Positions 18,634 through 25,583 of a stretch of 43,238 nucleotides of DNA are shown piece after piece; within the stretch, counting starts at the first letter, position 1, and every line of letters starts with the position of its first letter. The notes below the pieces were generated by a model. It searched no databases. It was not told the origin of the DNA and worked only from the letters and a program-made list of their open reading frames with translations. Origin of the DNA: Chloroflexota bacterium (GTDB lineage Bacteria; Chloroflexota; Anaerolineae; Anaerolineales; Villigracilaceae); assembly GCA_016234485.1 (NCBI GenBank), contig JACRBL010000009.1, positions 1-43,238 on the forward strand, given 5' to 3'. The position numbers and the translations under genes were made by a program.

Positions 18634-19812
18634 ATGAAAACCAATCAACAATTCGACCTCATTCGACAATCGGCCACCGTTGCCATGGCAGACCGCATCC
18701 TTGCGCTCAAAGCCAGCGGACGCGCGATCGTCCCACTGCAAGTGGGCGATCCCGATTTCGCCACGCCTCCCGCCGTGATGGACGCGGCCCTGCGCGCCAT
18801 GCAAAACGGACAGACGCACTACGCGCCCTCGCGCGGACTGCCCGACCTGCGCGAGGCTATTGCCGCCAAATTGCGCCGCGACGAAGGAGTGAACTTCGAT
18901 CCCGCCTCCGAAATCCTCGTGACGCATGGCGGTATCCACGCCTATTACACGGCCATGCAATCCATCCTCTCGCCTGGCGATGAAGCGCTCATCCCTGACC
19001 CATCCTGGGCGACTCATTCCAACATGGTTGTGATGCTGCACGGCGGCGTGACGCGCGTCCCTGCCCCCGCGGAGAATGGCTTCCTGCCGACGCTCGACGC
19101 CTGGGAAAAAGCGCTGACCCCGCGTACGCGTGTGATTGTGCTGAATTACCCGTCCAACCCGACGGGCGCGTATCCATCGCGCGCCTACCTGGAAAATATC
19201 CACGCCTTTGCGCGCGCTCACGACCTGTGGATCGTCAGCGACGAGGTGTATGGCAGTTTGTTTTACGGCGAAGCGCCTGTCTGCGCGGCCGCGTTTGAAG
19301 GCGCGAAAGAGCGGACGTTGATTGTGAACAGCCTCTCGAAATCCTACGCGATGACGGGCTGGCGCGTGGGCTTTCTCGCCGCACCCGCGTCGGTGATAGA
19401 GAACGCACTCAAGGCGGGGCAAAATTCCATTACGTGCGTCGCGCCTTTCGTCCAGAAGGCCGCGGCGTTTGCGCTGACCGATCTCGCCATGCAGGACGTC
19501 ACCGCGCAGATGCGCGCGGCGTACGCGCGTCGTCGTGACCTGGTCCTGCGCCTGTCGCATGAACTCGAAAGCGAACGCGTGCGCGTCATCCCTCCGCAGG
19601 GCGCGTTCTATTTTTTCCTCGACCTGCGCGCGGTGGGTATGTCTTCGGTGGAGATGTGCGAGCGCCTGATCGAAGAGGCGGGCGTCGGGTTGGTGCCAGG
19701 CTCGGCGTTCGGCGAGTGCGGCGAGGGTTTCATTCGCATGACGATTGCCGCGTCGGATGAGGATGTCGAAGCGGGATTCCGCAAGATCGTGGCGTGGGCC
19801 GACGCGCAGTAG
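18634..19812 (+). CDS. PLP-dependent aspartate/aromatic aminotransferase
   Basis: 392 residues, fold type I class I/II aminotransferase. Visible are VGDPDFATPP, YAPSRGLPDLREAI, the NYPSNPTGAYPS loop (Asn contacting PLP), DEVYGSLFYG, and the PLP Lys in NSLSKSYAMTGWRVGF; a C-terminal Arg in EGFIRMTIA should bind the substrate carboxylate. It is the natural candidate for the transamination step of Phe/Tyr synthesis, or for prephenate, because pheA follows; the substrate is inference. ATG 18634 is chosen over the open frame reaching into the upstream repeat. Confidence 0.88.
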   Translation: MKTNQQFDLIRQSATVAMADRILALKASGRAIVPLQVGDPDFATPPAVMDAALRAMQNGQTHYAPSRGLPDLREAIAAKLRRDEGVNFDPASEILVTHGGIHAYYTAMQSILSPGDEALIPDPSWATHSNMVVMLHGGVTRVPAPAENGFLPTLDAWEKALTPRTRVIVLNYPSNPTGAYPSRAYLENIHAFARAHDLWIVSDEVYGSLFYGEAPVCAAAFEGAKERTLIVNSLSKSYAMTGWRVGFLAAPASVIENALKAGQNSITCVAPFVQKAAAFALTDLAMQDVTAQMRAAYARRRDLVLRLSHELESERVRVIPPQGAFYFFLDLRAVGMSSVEMCERLIEEAGVGLVPGSAFGECGEGFIRMTIAASDEDVEAGFRKIVAWADAQ

Positions 19813-19824
19813 CGGACGAGGTTC

Positions 19825-19879
19825 GTCAGCAGTTGGACTGCTGACGGCTCGCACACTGCCCTGGCGGGTTGTGCCAGGG
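19825..19879. repeat. Tandem hairpins between aminotransferase gene and pheA
   Basis: GTCAGCAGT, TGG, ACTGCTGAC at 19825-19845 and CCCTGGC, 7 bases, GCCAGGG at 19859-19879, both perfect. Their stems share words with the palindromes at 17530-17550 (CAGCAGT) and in copy C (GCCCTGGCGGG). Confidence 0.75.
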
Positions 19880-19912
19880 GTTCAACTGCTCGCGAACTTC
19901 CATAGGAGAATT

Positions 19913-20737
19913 ATGAAAATAGCATTTCGAGGAGAGCCAGGCGCGTATTCCGAGCAGGCGGTGTTCGAGTATTTCGGGGAGGGGGAACCCGTCTCGTGCG
20001 ATTCGTTCGATGACATTTTCGATGCAGTGACGTCGCGCGAGTGCGACGCAGGCATCGTCCCCATTGAAAATACGCTGGCGGGGAGCATCCACCAGAATTA
20101 CGATCTGTTGATGCGAAACAATCTCTTCATCGTCGGCGAATATCATTTGCGCGTGCGGCATTGTCTCATCGTGAACCCAGGCGCGAAGATGGAGCAGATC
20201 CGCATGGTGTACAGTCATCCGCAGGCGTTGCGTCAATGCGCGGATTATTTGCGAAGACATAAAATGAAACCCGAAGAGGGAATTGATACGGCGGGAAGCG
20301 TGAAGGCCTTGAAGAAATTAGGCGCGCTGGATATGGCCTCCATTGCATCGCGTCGCGCCGCCGAAATTTATGGCATGGAAATTCTGGAGGAGGGCATCGA
20401 AGACAACCCGGAAAACTACACCCGTTTTCTCGTCGTCCAACGCGAACCCACCATCCCGAAGGGCGAAGCGAAGACGTCCCTCGTGTTCACGCTGAACAAC
20501 GTTCCAGGCGCGCTGGTCAACGCGTTGAATTTGTTCGCCCTGCGCGGCATCAACCTGACCAAGATCGAGTCGCGTCCACTGCATGGCAGGCCGTGGGAAT
20601 ATCTTTTTTACGTTGACCTCGATTGTTCCGCGCAGGATGCGCGCGCCAACGAAGCGCTGGCCCTGCTTTCAGAATCTACGCCGACCTTGCGCGTCCTCGG
20701 CTCTTACCCGCGCTTTCGGCCAAATATTCGTACTTGA
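19913..20737 (+). CDS. pheA: Prephenate dehydratase
   Basis: 274 residues, the usual size of a monofunctional enzyme. The catalytic domain has FRGEPGAYSEQA at the start, PIENTLAGSIHQNYDLL, and NYTRFLVV containing the Thr-Arg-Phe catalytic motif. The C-terminal ACT domain (NNVPGALVNALNLFALRGIN, KIESRP) binds phenylalanine and gives feedback inhibition in relatives. It converts prephenate to phenylpyruvate. ATG 19913 is preceded by AGGAG. The next promoter overlaps its stop codon. Confidence 0.94.
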   Translation: MKIAFRGEPGAYSEQAVFEYFGEGEPVSCDSFDDIFDAVTSRECDAGIVPIENTLAGSIHQNYDLLMRNNLFIVGEYHLRVRHCLIVNPGAKMEQIRMVYSHPQALRQCADYLRRHKMKPEEGIDTAGSVKALKKLGALDMASIASRRAAEIYGMEILEEGIEDNPENYTRFLVVQREPTIPKGEAKTSLVFTLNNVPGALVNALNLFALRGINLTKIESRPLHGRPWEYLFYVDLDCSAQDARANEALALLSESTPTLRVLGSYPRFRPNIRT

Positions 20738-20762
20738 CGCATCCCCGCCTCGCGCATAGAAT
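20734..20762 (+). promoter_or_regulatory. Promoter of the shikimate operon leader
   Basis: TTGACG at 20734-20739 (overlapping the pheA stop) and TAGAAT at 20757-20762 with a 17-base spacer. Transcription should start close to 20769, leaving about 4 bases before the leader-peptide ATG. Confidence 0.8.
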
Positions 20763-20772
20763 ACCGCCCAAC

Positions 20773-20850
20773 ATGTCCACAGCCCCCCGCTTTACCTTTG
20801 CGTATTACTTTTACGGCCTCCACAATTCGGACGCCGTTGGTTGCGCTTAA
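20773..20850 (+). CDS. Aromatic-rich leader peptide of the shikimate operon
   Basis: A 25-codon reading frame between promoter and terminator. Codons 7-14 (20791-20814) read RFTFAYYFY with its leading Arg at codon 6, giving three Phe and three Tyr codons in eight. This composition is that of classical attenuator leaders such as pheL. The stop codon (20848-20850) lies 30 bases before the terminator stem. No Shine-Dalgarno is present; the ATG would be only a few bases from the RNA 5' end, so leaderless initiation is proposed. It is too short to be found by ordinary gene callers. The regulatory role is inference from layout. Confidence 0.72.
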   Translation: MSTAPRFTFAYYFYGLHNSDAVGCA

Positions 20851-20910
20851 GCGGTCGGGATTATTCCTGCACACGAAAAGAGCGAGACCATGCGGTCTCG
20901 CTCTTTTTTT
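20839..20910 (+). terminator. Attenuator: terminator with candidate antiterminator
   Basis: The terminator has a perfect stem GAGCGAGACC / GGTCTCGCTC (20880-20889, 20894-20903; 14 base pairs if flanking A/T are counted), loop ATGC and seven T. The decamer GGTTGCGCTT at 20839-20848, over the last codons of the leader, can pair with the 5' arm (20880-20889) at nine of ten positions counting G-U pairs. Ribosome stalling at Phe/Tyr codons would leave it free and allow read-through into aroH; completed translation would cover it. Confidence 0.75.
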
Positions 20911-20936
20911 GCGTCACATCCACCCAGGAGACACAC

Positions 20937-21305
20937 ATGCAACAACGCGGCATCCGCGGAGCCACAACCATCGAAAGGGACGAAAGGGAACTCGTCCTTT
21001 CTGCCACGCGCGAATTGCTTCTCGCGCTCCTCGCCTCCAACCCCGACCTCAAAACGGACGACATCGCCTCGGCGCTCTTCACCGTGACGGACGACATCGC
21101 CTCCGCCTACCCTGCGCTGGCCGCGCGTCAAATGGGCTGGGACCTCGTCCCGATGATGTGCGCGCGCGAGATTCCCGTGACGGGCAGTCTGCCGTTTTGC
21201 ATCCGCGTCCTGATCCACTGGAACGCCAACAAGCGACAGGATGAAATCAAACACGTGTACTTACGCGAGGCTGTCCAATTGCGGCCAGATTTGAAACGCC
21301 CGTAA
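20937..21305 (+). CDS. aroH: Chorismate mutase, AroH type
   Basis: 122 residues, trimeric AroH-class mutase converting chorismate to prephenate. Key residues fall at the same numbers as in the Bacillus subtilis enzyme: Arg7 in RGIRGATTIE, Cys75 and Glu78 in MMCAREIPV, Arg90 in FCIRVL, Tyr108 in HVYLREA. ATG 20937 follows AGGAG; an in-frame extension upstream would cross the terminator and is rejected. It is the first structural gene after the attenuator. Confidence 0.93.
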   Translation: MQQRGIRGATTIERDERELVLSATRELLLALLASNPDLKTDDIASALFTVTDDIASAYPALAARQMGWDLVPMMCAREIPVTGSLPFCIRVLIHWNANKRQDEIKHVYLREAVQLRPDLKRP

Positions 21306-21310
21306 AAAAC

Positions 21311-21454
21311 CATGGCTCATGTGTAAATAAGCGCGATTTGTCTCTGCGAGGAGGGTGATCTTCCCGACGAAGCAGTCCCCGTCTCGTGGAGGGGGTTGCC
21401 ATGGCGGAAGAACACCGCCTCGCAACAACAGCGCTTGATTTACATATCAGCCAC
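21311..21454. repeat. Dispersed palindromic element, copy B
   Basis: Core 21342-21428 matches copy A at CTGCGAGGAGGG and ATCTTCCCGACGAAGCAGTC and ends CCTCGCAAC, the arms being complementary. An outer inverted pair, around GGCTCATGTGTAAATAAGCGC and its near complement at about 21431-21453, widens the palindrome. It separates aroH from aroF within the operon. Confidence 0.75.
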
Positions 21455-21479
21455 AATCATTTTTCCAGGAGACTTTGCC

Positions 21480-22517
21480 ATGATGATCATAATGCGCCCA
21501 GGCGCCCCCAAAGACCAGATCGATGCGGTCATATCCGCTGTGGAGAAAAACAGACTTATTGCCCATCCCATCTTCGGGTTGGAGCAAGCCATTATCGGGG
21601 CAGTGGGCGACGGGCATTACGTTGCGAAAGAAATTTTTGAAGCCTTCCCTGGCGTGCTGGAAGTTCAGCGCATTTCCAAGCCATACAAATTGGCCTCGCG
21701 TCAATTCCACGAACAAGACTCGGTCTTCCCGTTGGACGGCTTCTCCGTCGGCGGCGAGGGCATTGCGGTCATTGCAGGCCCGTGCTCGGTCGAGAGCCGC
21801 TCGCAGATTCTCGAAATCGCGCAGGCCGTCCGCGAGGCGGGCGCGCATGCCTTGCGCGGCGGCGTCTTCAAGCCGCGCACCTCGCCCTATTCGTTCCAGG
21901 GCCTCGGCGAGGAAGGCCTCGAATATTTGGTGGAAGCGCGCGAGAAAACGGGCATGCCCATCGTGGTCGAAGTGATGGCCGTTTCGCAAATCGCGATGAT
22001 GGAAAAATATGTGGATGTCTTCCAACTCGGCGCGCGCAACATGCAAAACTACAACCTGCTGCGCGCCGTCGGCGAAACGCGCACGCCCGTCCTCTTCAAG
22101 CGTGGACTTTCGGCCACCATCGAAGAGATGCTCATGGCGAGCGAATACATCCTCAGCGGCGGCAACAAGCGCGTCATGCTGTGCGAACGCGGCATCCGCA
22201 CCTTTGAAACCGCCACACGCAACACCACCGACATCAACGCCATCCCCGTCCTCAAGAAATTGACGCATCTACCCGTCATCCTCGATCCCTCTCATTCCAC
22301 GGGCGACGCGAATTTCGTCGCATCCATCGCCCGGGCCGCCATTGCCGCGGGCGCCGACGGCCTCATCGTCGAAGTGCATCACGATCCCGCCAACGCCATC
22401 TCCGACGGAAAACAATCGCTCACGCCCGAGGCCTTTGCGAAGATGGTACAGCAGGTCAAAATTATTGCCGAAGCGGTGGATCGCAAACTCGCGCCGATCA
22501 GCCATGTCACAGCCTGA
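21480..22517 (+). CDS. aroF: 3-deoxy-7-phosphoheptulonate (DAHP) synthase
   Basis: 345 residues of the AroA-I-beta type found in Thermotoga and Bacillus. Residues 1-70 form the ferredoxin-like/ACT-like regulatory domain. The barrel carries [19 protein letters not shown] (PEP and metal), [27 protein letters not shown] and VEVHHDP. It commits PEP and erythrose-4-phosphate to the shikimate pathway; Tyr or prephenate feedback through the N-terminal domain is known in relatives. ATG 21480 follows AGGAGA at 7 bases. Its end overlaps tyrA by 14 bases. Confidence 0.94.
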   Translation: MMIIMRPGAPKDQIDAVISAVEKNRLIAHPIFGLEQAIIGAVGDGHYVAKEIFEAFPGVLEVQRISKPYKLASRQFHEQDSVFPLDGFSVGGEGIAVIAGPCSVESRSQILEIAQAVREAGAHALRGGVFKPRTSPYSFQGLGEEGLEYLVEAREKTGMPIVVEVMAVSQIAMMEKYVDVFQLGARNMQNYNLLRAVGETRTPVLFKRGLSATIEEMLMASEYILSGGNKRVMLCERGIRTFETATRNTTDINAIPVLKKLTHLPVILDPSHSTGDANFVASIARAAIAAGADGLIVEVHHDPANAISDGKQSLTPEAFAKMVQQVKIIAEAVDRKLAPISHVTA

Positions 22518-23361
22518 CTTTAAACTAGCCGATGCCAAAATCGCCATCATTGGATTGGGACTGATGGGTGGATCGCTCGCGATGGCGCTGCGCGGCAAGT
22601 GCGCCTCCCTCTTCGGGATAGACCCGCATCCCGCGACGCTCGCGCGGGCCTCGGCCCACCGAACCGTGGACGTCGCCGACAGCGATCCTGCCACGCTTCT
22701 TCCCCGCGCGGATCTTCTCATCCTGTCCGCGCCTGTGCCAGCCATCCTGGACTGGCTCGAAAGGTTGCCCGCGCTGATATCCCATCCCTGCATCGTCATG
22801 GACATGGGCTCGACAAAAACAGCCATCGTCGAATCCATGTCACGTTTGCCCGAGCGCTTCGATCCCATTGGCGGACATCCCCTCTGCGGCAGGGAAAAAC
22901 TCTCGCTCGCCAACGCTGACGCCGGCCTCTACGTGGACGCGCCATTTCTCCTCACCCCCCTCGAGCGAACATCGCTGCGTGCCCTCTCTGCCGCGCGTCA
23001 AATCGTCGAAGCCGTTGGCGCGCATCCCCGTCTCGTAGAAGCGTCCGCTCACGACCGTCTCCTTGCATCCACGAGTCACCTGCCCTTCCTGCTCTCCTCC
23101 GCGTTGACCCTCGCCACCCCGCCCGAGTCCGCGCCCTTCATCGGCCCAGGATTCAAATCCGCCAGCCGCCTGGCAGGCACGCCCTCCTCGATGATGCTTG
23201 GCGTCCTGCAAACCAACCGCGAAAATGTGCTGAACGCCTTGCACGAAATTCAAAGTCAACTTTCCGAGATCGAAAAAACTTTATCCTCCAGCGACTTTTC
23301 AAAACTCGAATCCATCCTGAACCAAGCCCACTCCTCCCACCACTCCCTCACCGAAAACTGA
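22504..23361 (+). CDS. tyrA: Prephenate dehydrogenase
   Basis: 285 residues. The nucleotide-binding site is [14 protein letters not shown], followed by DMGSTK and the catalytic His in [12 protein letters not shown]; the C-terminal half is the helical dimerisation domain with [11 protein letters not shown]. It oxidatively decarboxylates prephenate (or arogenate) to the tyrosine precursor. No ACT domain is present. It starts inside the end of aroF, so translation is coupled, and its stop codon lies within a heptamer repeat. Confidence 0.92.
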   Translation: MSQPDFKLADAKIAIIGLGLMGGSLAMALRGKCASLFGIDPHPATLARASAHRTVDVADSDPATLLPRADLLILSAPVPAILDWLERLPALISHPCIVMDMGSTKTAIVESMSRLPERFDPIGGHPLCGREKLSLANADAGLYVDAPFLLTPLERTSLRALSAARQIVEAVGAHPRLVEASAHDRLLASTSHLPFLLSSALTLATPPESAPFIGPGFKSASRLAGTPSSMMLGVLQTNRENVLNALHEIQSQLSEIEKTLSSSDFSKLESILNQAHSSHHSLTEN

Positions 23362-23385
23362 ACACTGATTACTGAACACTGATGA
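23358..23385. repeat. Four ACTGAxx-type heptamers spanning tyrA stop and aroA start
   Basis: Units CTGAACA, CTGATTA, CTGAACA, CTGATGA in exact register. The first contains the tyrA TGA, the last the aroA ATG. No Shine-Dalgarno for aroA remains. Confidence 0.88.
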
Positions 23386-24680
23386 CTTCCCTCCGCCTCA
23401 CCCCCCTCTCTCACTCCCTCTCCGCCACCGTCCGTGTCCCTGGCTCCAAATCGCTGACGAACCGCGCGCTCCTCATCGCCTCGCTCGCCAACGGGACAAC
23501 CCGTCTCACCAACGCGCTCTTCTCCGACGACTCGCGCTACTTTGCCCACGCCCTGCAAACCCTCGGCTTTGACGTTCAACTTGACGAGACGAATCACGAA
23601 ATGACCGTCACAGGCTTGGGCGGTAAAATCCCCGCGCAAAAAGCGGACTTGTTCATCGGCAATGCAGGCACCGCGGCGAGATTTCTCTCTGCGTTCCTCA
23701 CCCTCGGCCACGGCGAATATATTCTCGACGGCGAGCCGCGCATGCGCGAACGTCCAATCGGCGACTTGGTGGATGCGCTGACGCAGTTGGGCGCGATCGT
23801 TGAATCCGTTGAACGTTCAACATTAAACGTTCAACGTTTGATTTGTCCGCCAGTGAAGATCATTGCAAACGGGTTGCCTGGGGGGGAAACGAAGGTTGCA
23901 GGAAATATCTCGTCGCAGTTTTTGTCGGCCTTGCTTATGGTCGCGCCATACGCTCAGAATCCAATCGAAATATCCTTGTCCACCGAACTTAACTCCAAAC
24001 CCTATGTGGACATGACCATTTCAATTATGCGCGATTTTGGCGTGGAAATCGAACGCGATGGTCACACTCAATTTGTCATTCATCCTAATTCCTATTCTCT
24101 AATTCCTAATTACCCTATCGAATCCGACGCCTCTGCCGCCTCCTACTTCTTTGCCGCGCCCGCCATCTGCGGCGGAACCGTCAAAGTGGAAAACATCTCA
24201 CGCCGATCCGTGCAGGGAGATATTGGTTTCCTCGATGTTCTTATCCAAATGGGCTGTTCTGTTCAAGAAACTGACAACTGCTTACTGGTCATTGGTCACT
24301 CCCCCCTCCGCGGCATTGACGTGGACATGCGCGACATCCCCGATACCGCCCAAACCCTCGCCGCCATCGCCCCCTTCGCCTCCTCGCCAACAAGAATTCG
24401 CGGCATTGCTTCTGCAAGAGTCAAAGAAACAGATCGCATTCATGCAACTTGCGCCGAACTTTCTCGCCTAGGGGTTAAAGTTGAAGAACATCAAGACGGC
24501 ATGACAATCTATCCATGCCAAACCTTCCGACCTGCCAACATTCAAACTTATAACGATCACCGCATGGCAATGGCCTTCTCCCTCATCGGCCTGCGCTTCG
24601 ACGGCATGACCATCGAAAATCCCTCCTGCGTTTCCAAAACCTTCCCGAACTTCTTTGATGTCCTAAAGTCTCTTGGATAA
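23382..24680 (+). CDS. aroA: 5-enolpyruvylshikimate-3-phosphate synthase
   Basis: 432 residues. Family signatures are all present: VPGSKSLTNRALLIASLANG, GNAGTAARFLSAF, GEPRMRERPI, SSQFLSALLM, SDASAASYFFAA, RVKETDRIHA and YNDHRMAMAF. It adds enolpyruvate from PEP to shikimate-3-phosphate. Three segments of the protein (about residues 144-153, 234-246 and 297-308) are encoded by tandem heptamers; each falls between signatures, probably in surface strands or loops. The start has no ribosome site and lies in a repeat, so initiation may depend on coupling to tyrA. Confidence 0.94.
   Translation: MTSLRLTPLSHSLSATVRVPGSKSLTNRALLIASLANGTTRLTNALFSDDSRYFAHALQTLGFDVQLDETNHEMTVTGLGGKIPAQKADLFIGNAGTAARFLSAFLTLGHGEYILDGEPRMRERPIGDLVDALTQLGAIVESVERSTLNVQRLICPPVKIIANGLPGGETKVAGNISSQFLSALLMVAPYAQNPIEISLSTELNSKPYVDMTISIMRDFGVEIERDGHTQFVIHPNSYSLIPNYPIESDASAASYFFAAPAICGGTVKVENISRRSVQGDIGFLDVLIQMGCSVQETDNCLLVIGHSPLRGIDVDMRDIPDTAQTLAAIAPFASSPTRIRGIASARVKETDRIHATCAELSRLGVKVEEHQDGMTIYPCQTFRPANIQTYNDHRMAMAFSLIGLRFDGMTIENPSCVSKTFPNFFDVLKSLG
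23813..23840. repeat. ACGTTCA heptamers inside aroA
   Basis: Four seven-base units of the type ACGTTCA / ACATTAA / ACGTTTG, in frame, encoding part of SVERSTLNVQRLI. It shares a 13-base word with the intergenic hairpin at 11060-11080. Confidence 0.85.
24083..24117. repeat. TCCTAAT heptamers inside aroA
   Basis: Five units in perfect seven-base register (TCCTAAT, TCCTATT, CTCTAAT, TCCTAAT, TACCCTA), in frame, encoding PNSYSLIPNYPI. The local AT content is much higher than the rest of the gene. Confidence 0.88.
24270..24304. repeat. ACTGxxx heptamers inside aroA
   Basis: Five degenerate units (ACTGACA, ACTGCTT, ACTGGTC, ATTGGTC, ACTCCCC), in frame, encoding ETDNCLLVIGHS. More degenerate than the others, so less certain. 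Confidence 0.6.
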
Positions 24681-24687
24681 CCACCTG

Positions 24688-25563
24688 ATGCCTCGACATT
24701 CGACCTTCGACTTTCGACTCGGCCTGATCGGCTTTCCCCTCGGCCACTCCCTCTCGCCAAAAATCCACGTTGCCGCGTTGAACGCCTGTGGACTGCAAGG
24801 CGATTACTCGCTCTTCCCGATTTCCCCCGAAGACAGCCAGGGACTGACCGCCCTGCTCGCCCGCGTCCGCAACGGCGAAATCCACGGGCTGAACGTCACC
24901 ATCCCGCACAAACAAAACGTGATCCCGCTCCTCGATGAGTTGACAGCCACTGCACAAGCCATTGGCGCGGTCAACACCATCTACCTGCGAGATGGCAAGC
25001 TCGTCGGCCACAACACCGACGCCCCTGGTTTCCTTGCGGACTTCCATCAATTTCTTGGCAATCGTATATCGAAAACACTTGCACCTGGCGCAAGCGCAGG
25101 TGTCGAAAATCGAAAATCCGCATTGATGCTTGGAGCAGGCGGTTCTGCGCGAGCGGTGGTATATTCCCTTCTCGCCGATGGCTGGCAAGTCAGCCTCGCC
25201 GCGCGCCGCATCGAACAGGCTGAACAACTCGCGGCATCGTTTGTCGGCCACAAATTTCTCATTACTTCAATTTCCGACATTCGACCTTTCCCGTTCAATC
25301 TGTTGGTCAATGCCACTCCTCTTGGCATGTCTCCCAATGTAGAGCGTTCGCCGCTTCCCGATGACATCAACATTCCAGGCGGTACTGCAATCTACGACCT
25401 TGTCTACAACCCGCGCCAGACCAAACTTGTCCGCGACGCGCGCGCGCAGGGTTGTCACGCCACGAACGGCCTCGGCATGTTGATCGAACAAGCCGCCCTC
25501 GCCTTCGAAATCTGGACGGGTCGCACCCCCGCGCGCGAAATCCTGCGTTTCGCGGTTGAATAA
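24688..25563 (+). CDS. aroE: Shikimate dehydrogenase
   Basis: 291 residues. Substrate site GHSLSPKIH and NVTIPHKQNV (catalytic Lys), GAVNTIY, GHNTDAPGF (catalytic Asp), NADP site LGAGGSARAVVY, then NATPLGMSP and a C-terminal GLGMLIEQAALAFEIWTG. It reduces dehydroshikimate to shikimate. The first residues (MPRHSTFDFRL) are written by a heptamer repeat, and a loop before the NADP site (ISKTLAPGASAGVENRKS) by a palindrome. A TTG at 24673 is an alternative start overlapping aroA; neither start has a clear ribosome site. Confidence 0.92.
   Translation: MPRHSTFDFRLGLIGFPLGHSLSPKIHVAALNACGLQGDYSLFPISPEDSQGLTALLARVRNGEIHGLNVTIPHKQNVIPLLDELTATAQAIGAVNTIYLRDGKLVGHNTDAPGFLADFHQFLGNRISKTLAPGASAGVENRKSALMLGAGGSARAVVYSLLADGWQVSLAARRIEQAEQLAASFVGHKFLITSISDIRPFPFNLLVNATPLGMSPNVERSPLPDDINIPGGTAIYDLVYNPRQTKLVRDARAQGCHATNGLGMLIEQAALAFEIWTGRTPAREILRFAVE
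24691..24718. repeat. TTCGAC heptamers at the start of aroE
   Basis: Units CCTCGAC, ATTCGAC, CTTCGAC, TTTCGAC directly after the ATG codon, encoding residues 2-11 of AroE. Confidence 0.88.
25069..25117. repeat. Palindromic and heptamer repeat inside aroE
   Basis: ACACTTGCACCTGGCG and AGCGCAGGTGTCG echo the hairpin of copy C at 28809-28846, with CACCTG/CAGGTG as a stem, followed by two TCGAAAA heptamers. The whole is in frame, upstream of the conserved LGAGGSAR. Confidence 0.65.
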
Positions 25564-25583
25564 TTACCAATTACGGAGTCTCC

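Noticed and set aside
20841..20936. N-terminal extension of chorismate mutase
   Set aside because: It would translate through the terminator hairpin, and AroH residue numbering fits the ATG at 20937 exactly.
23382..24680. Frameshift or pseudogenisation of aroA because of the AT-rich segments
   Set aside because: The frame is continuous and all EPSP synthase signatures are present in order, so the odd segments are in-frame repeats.
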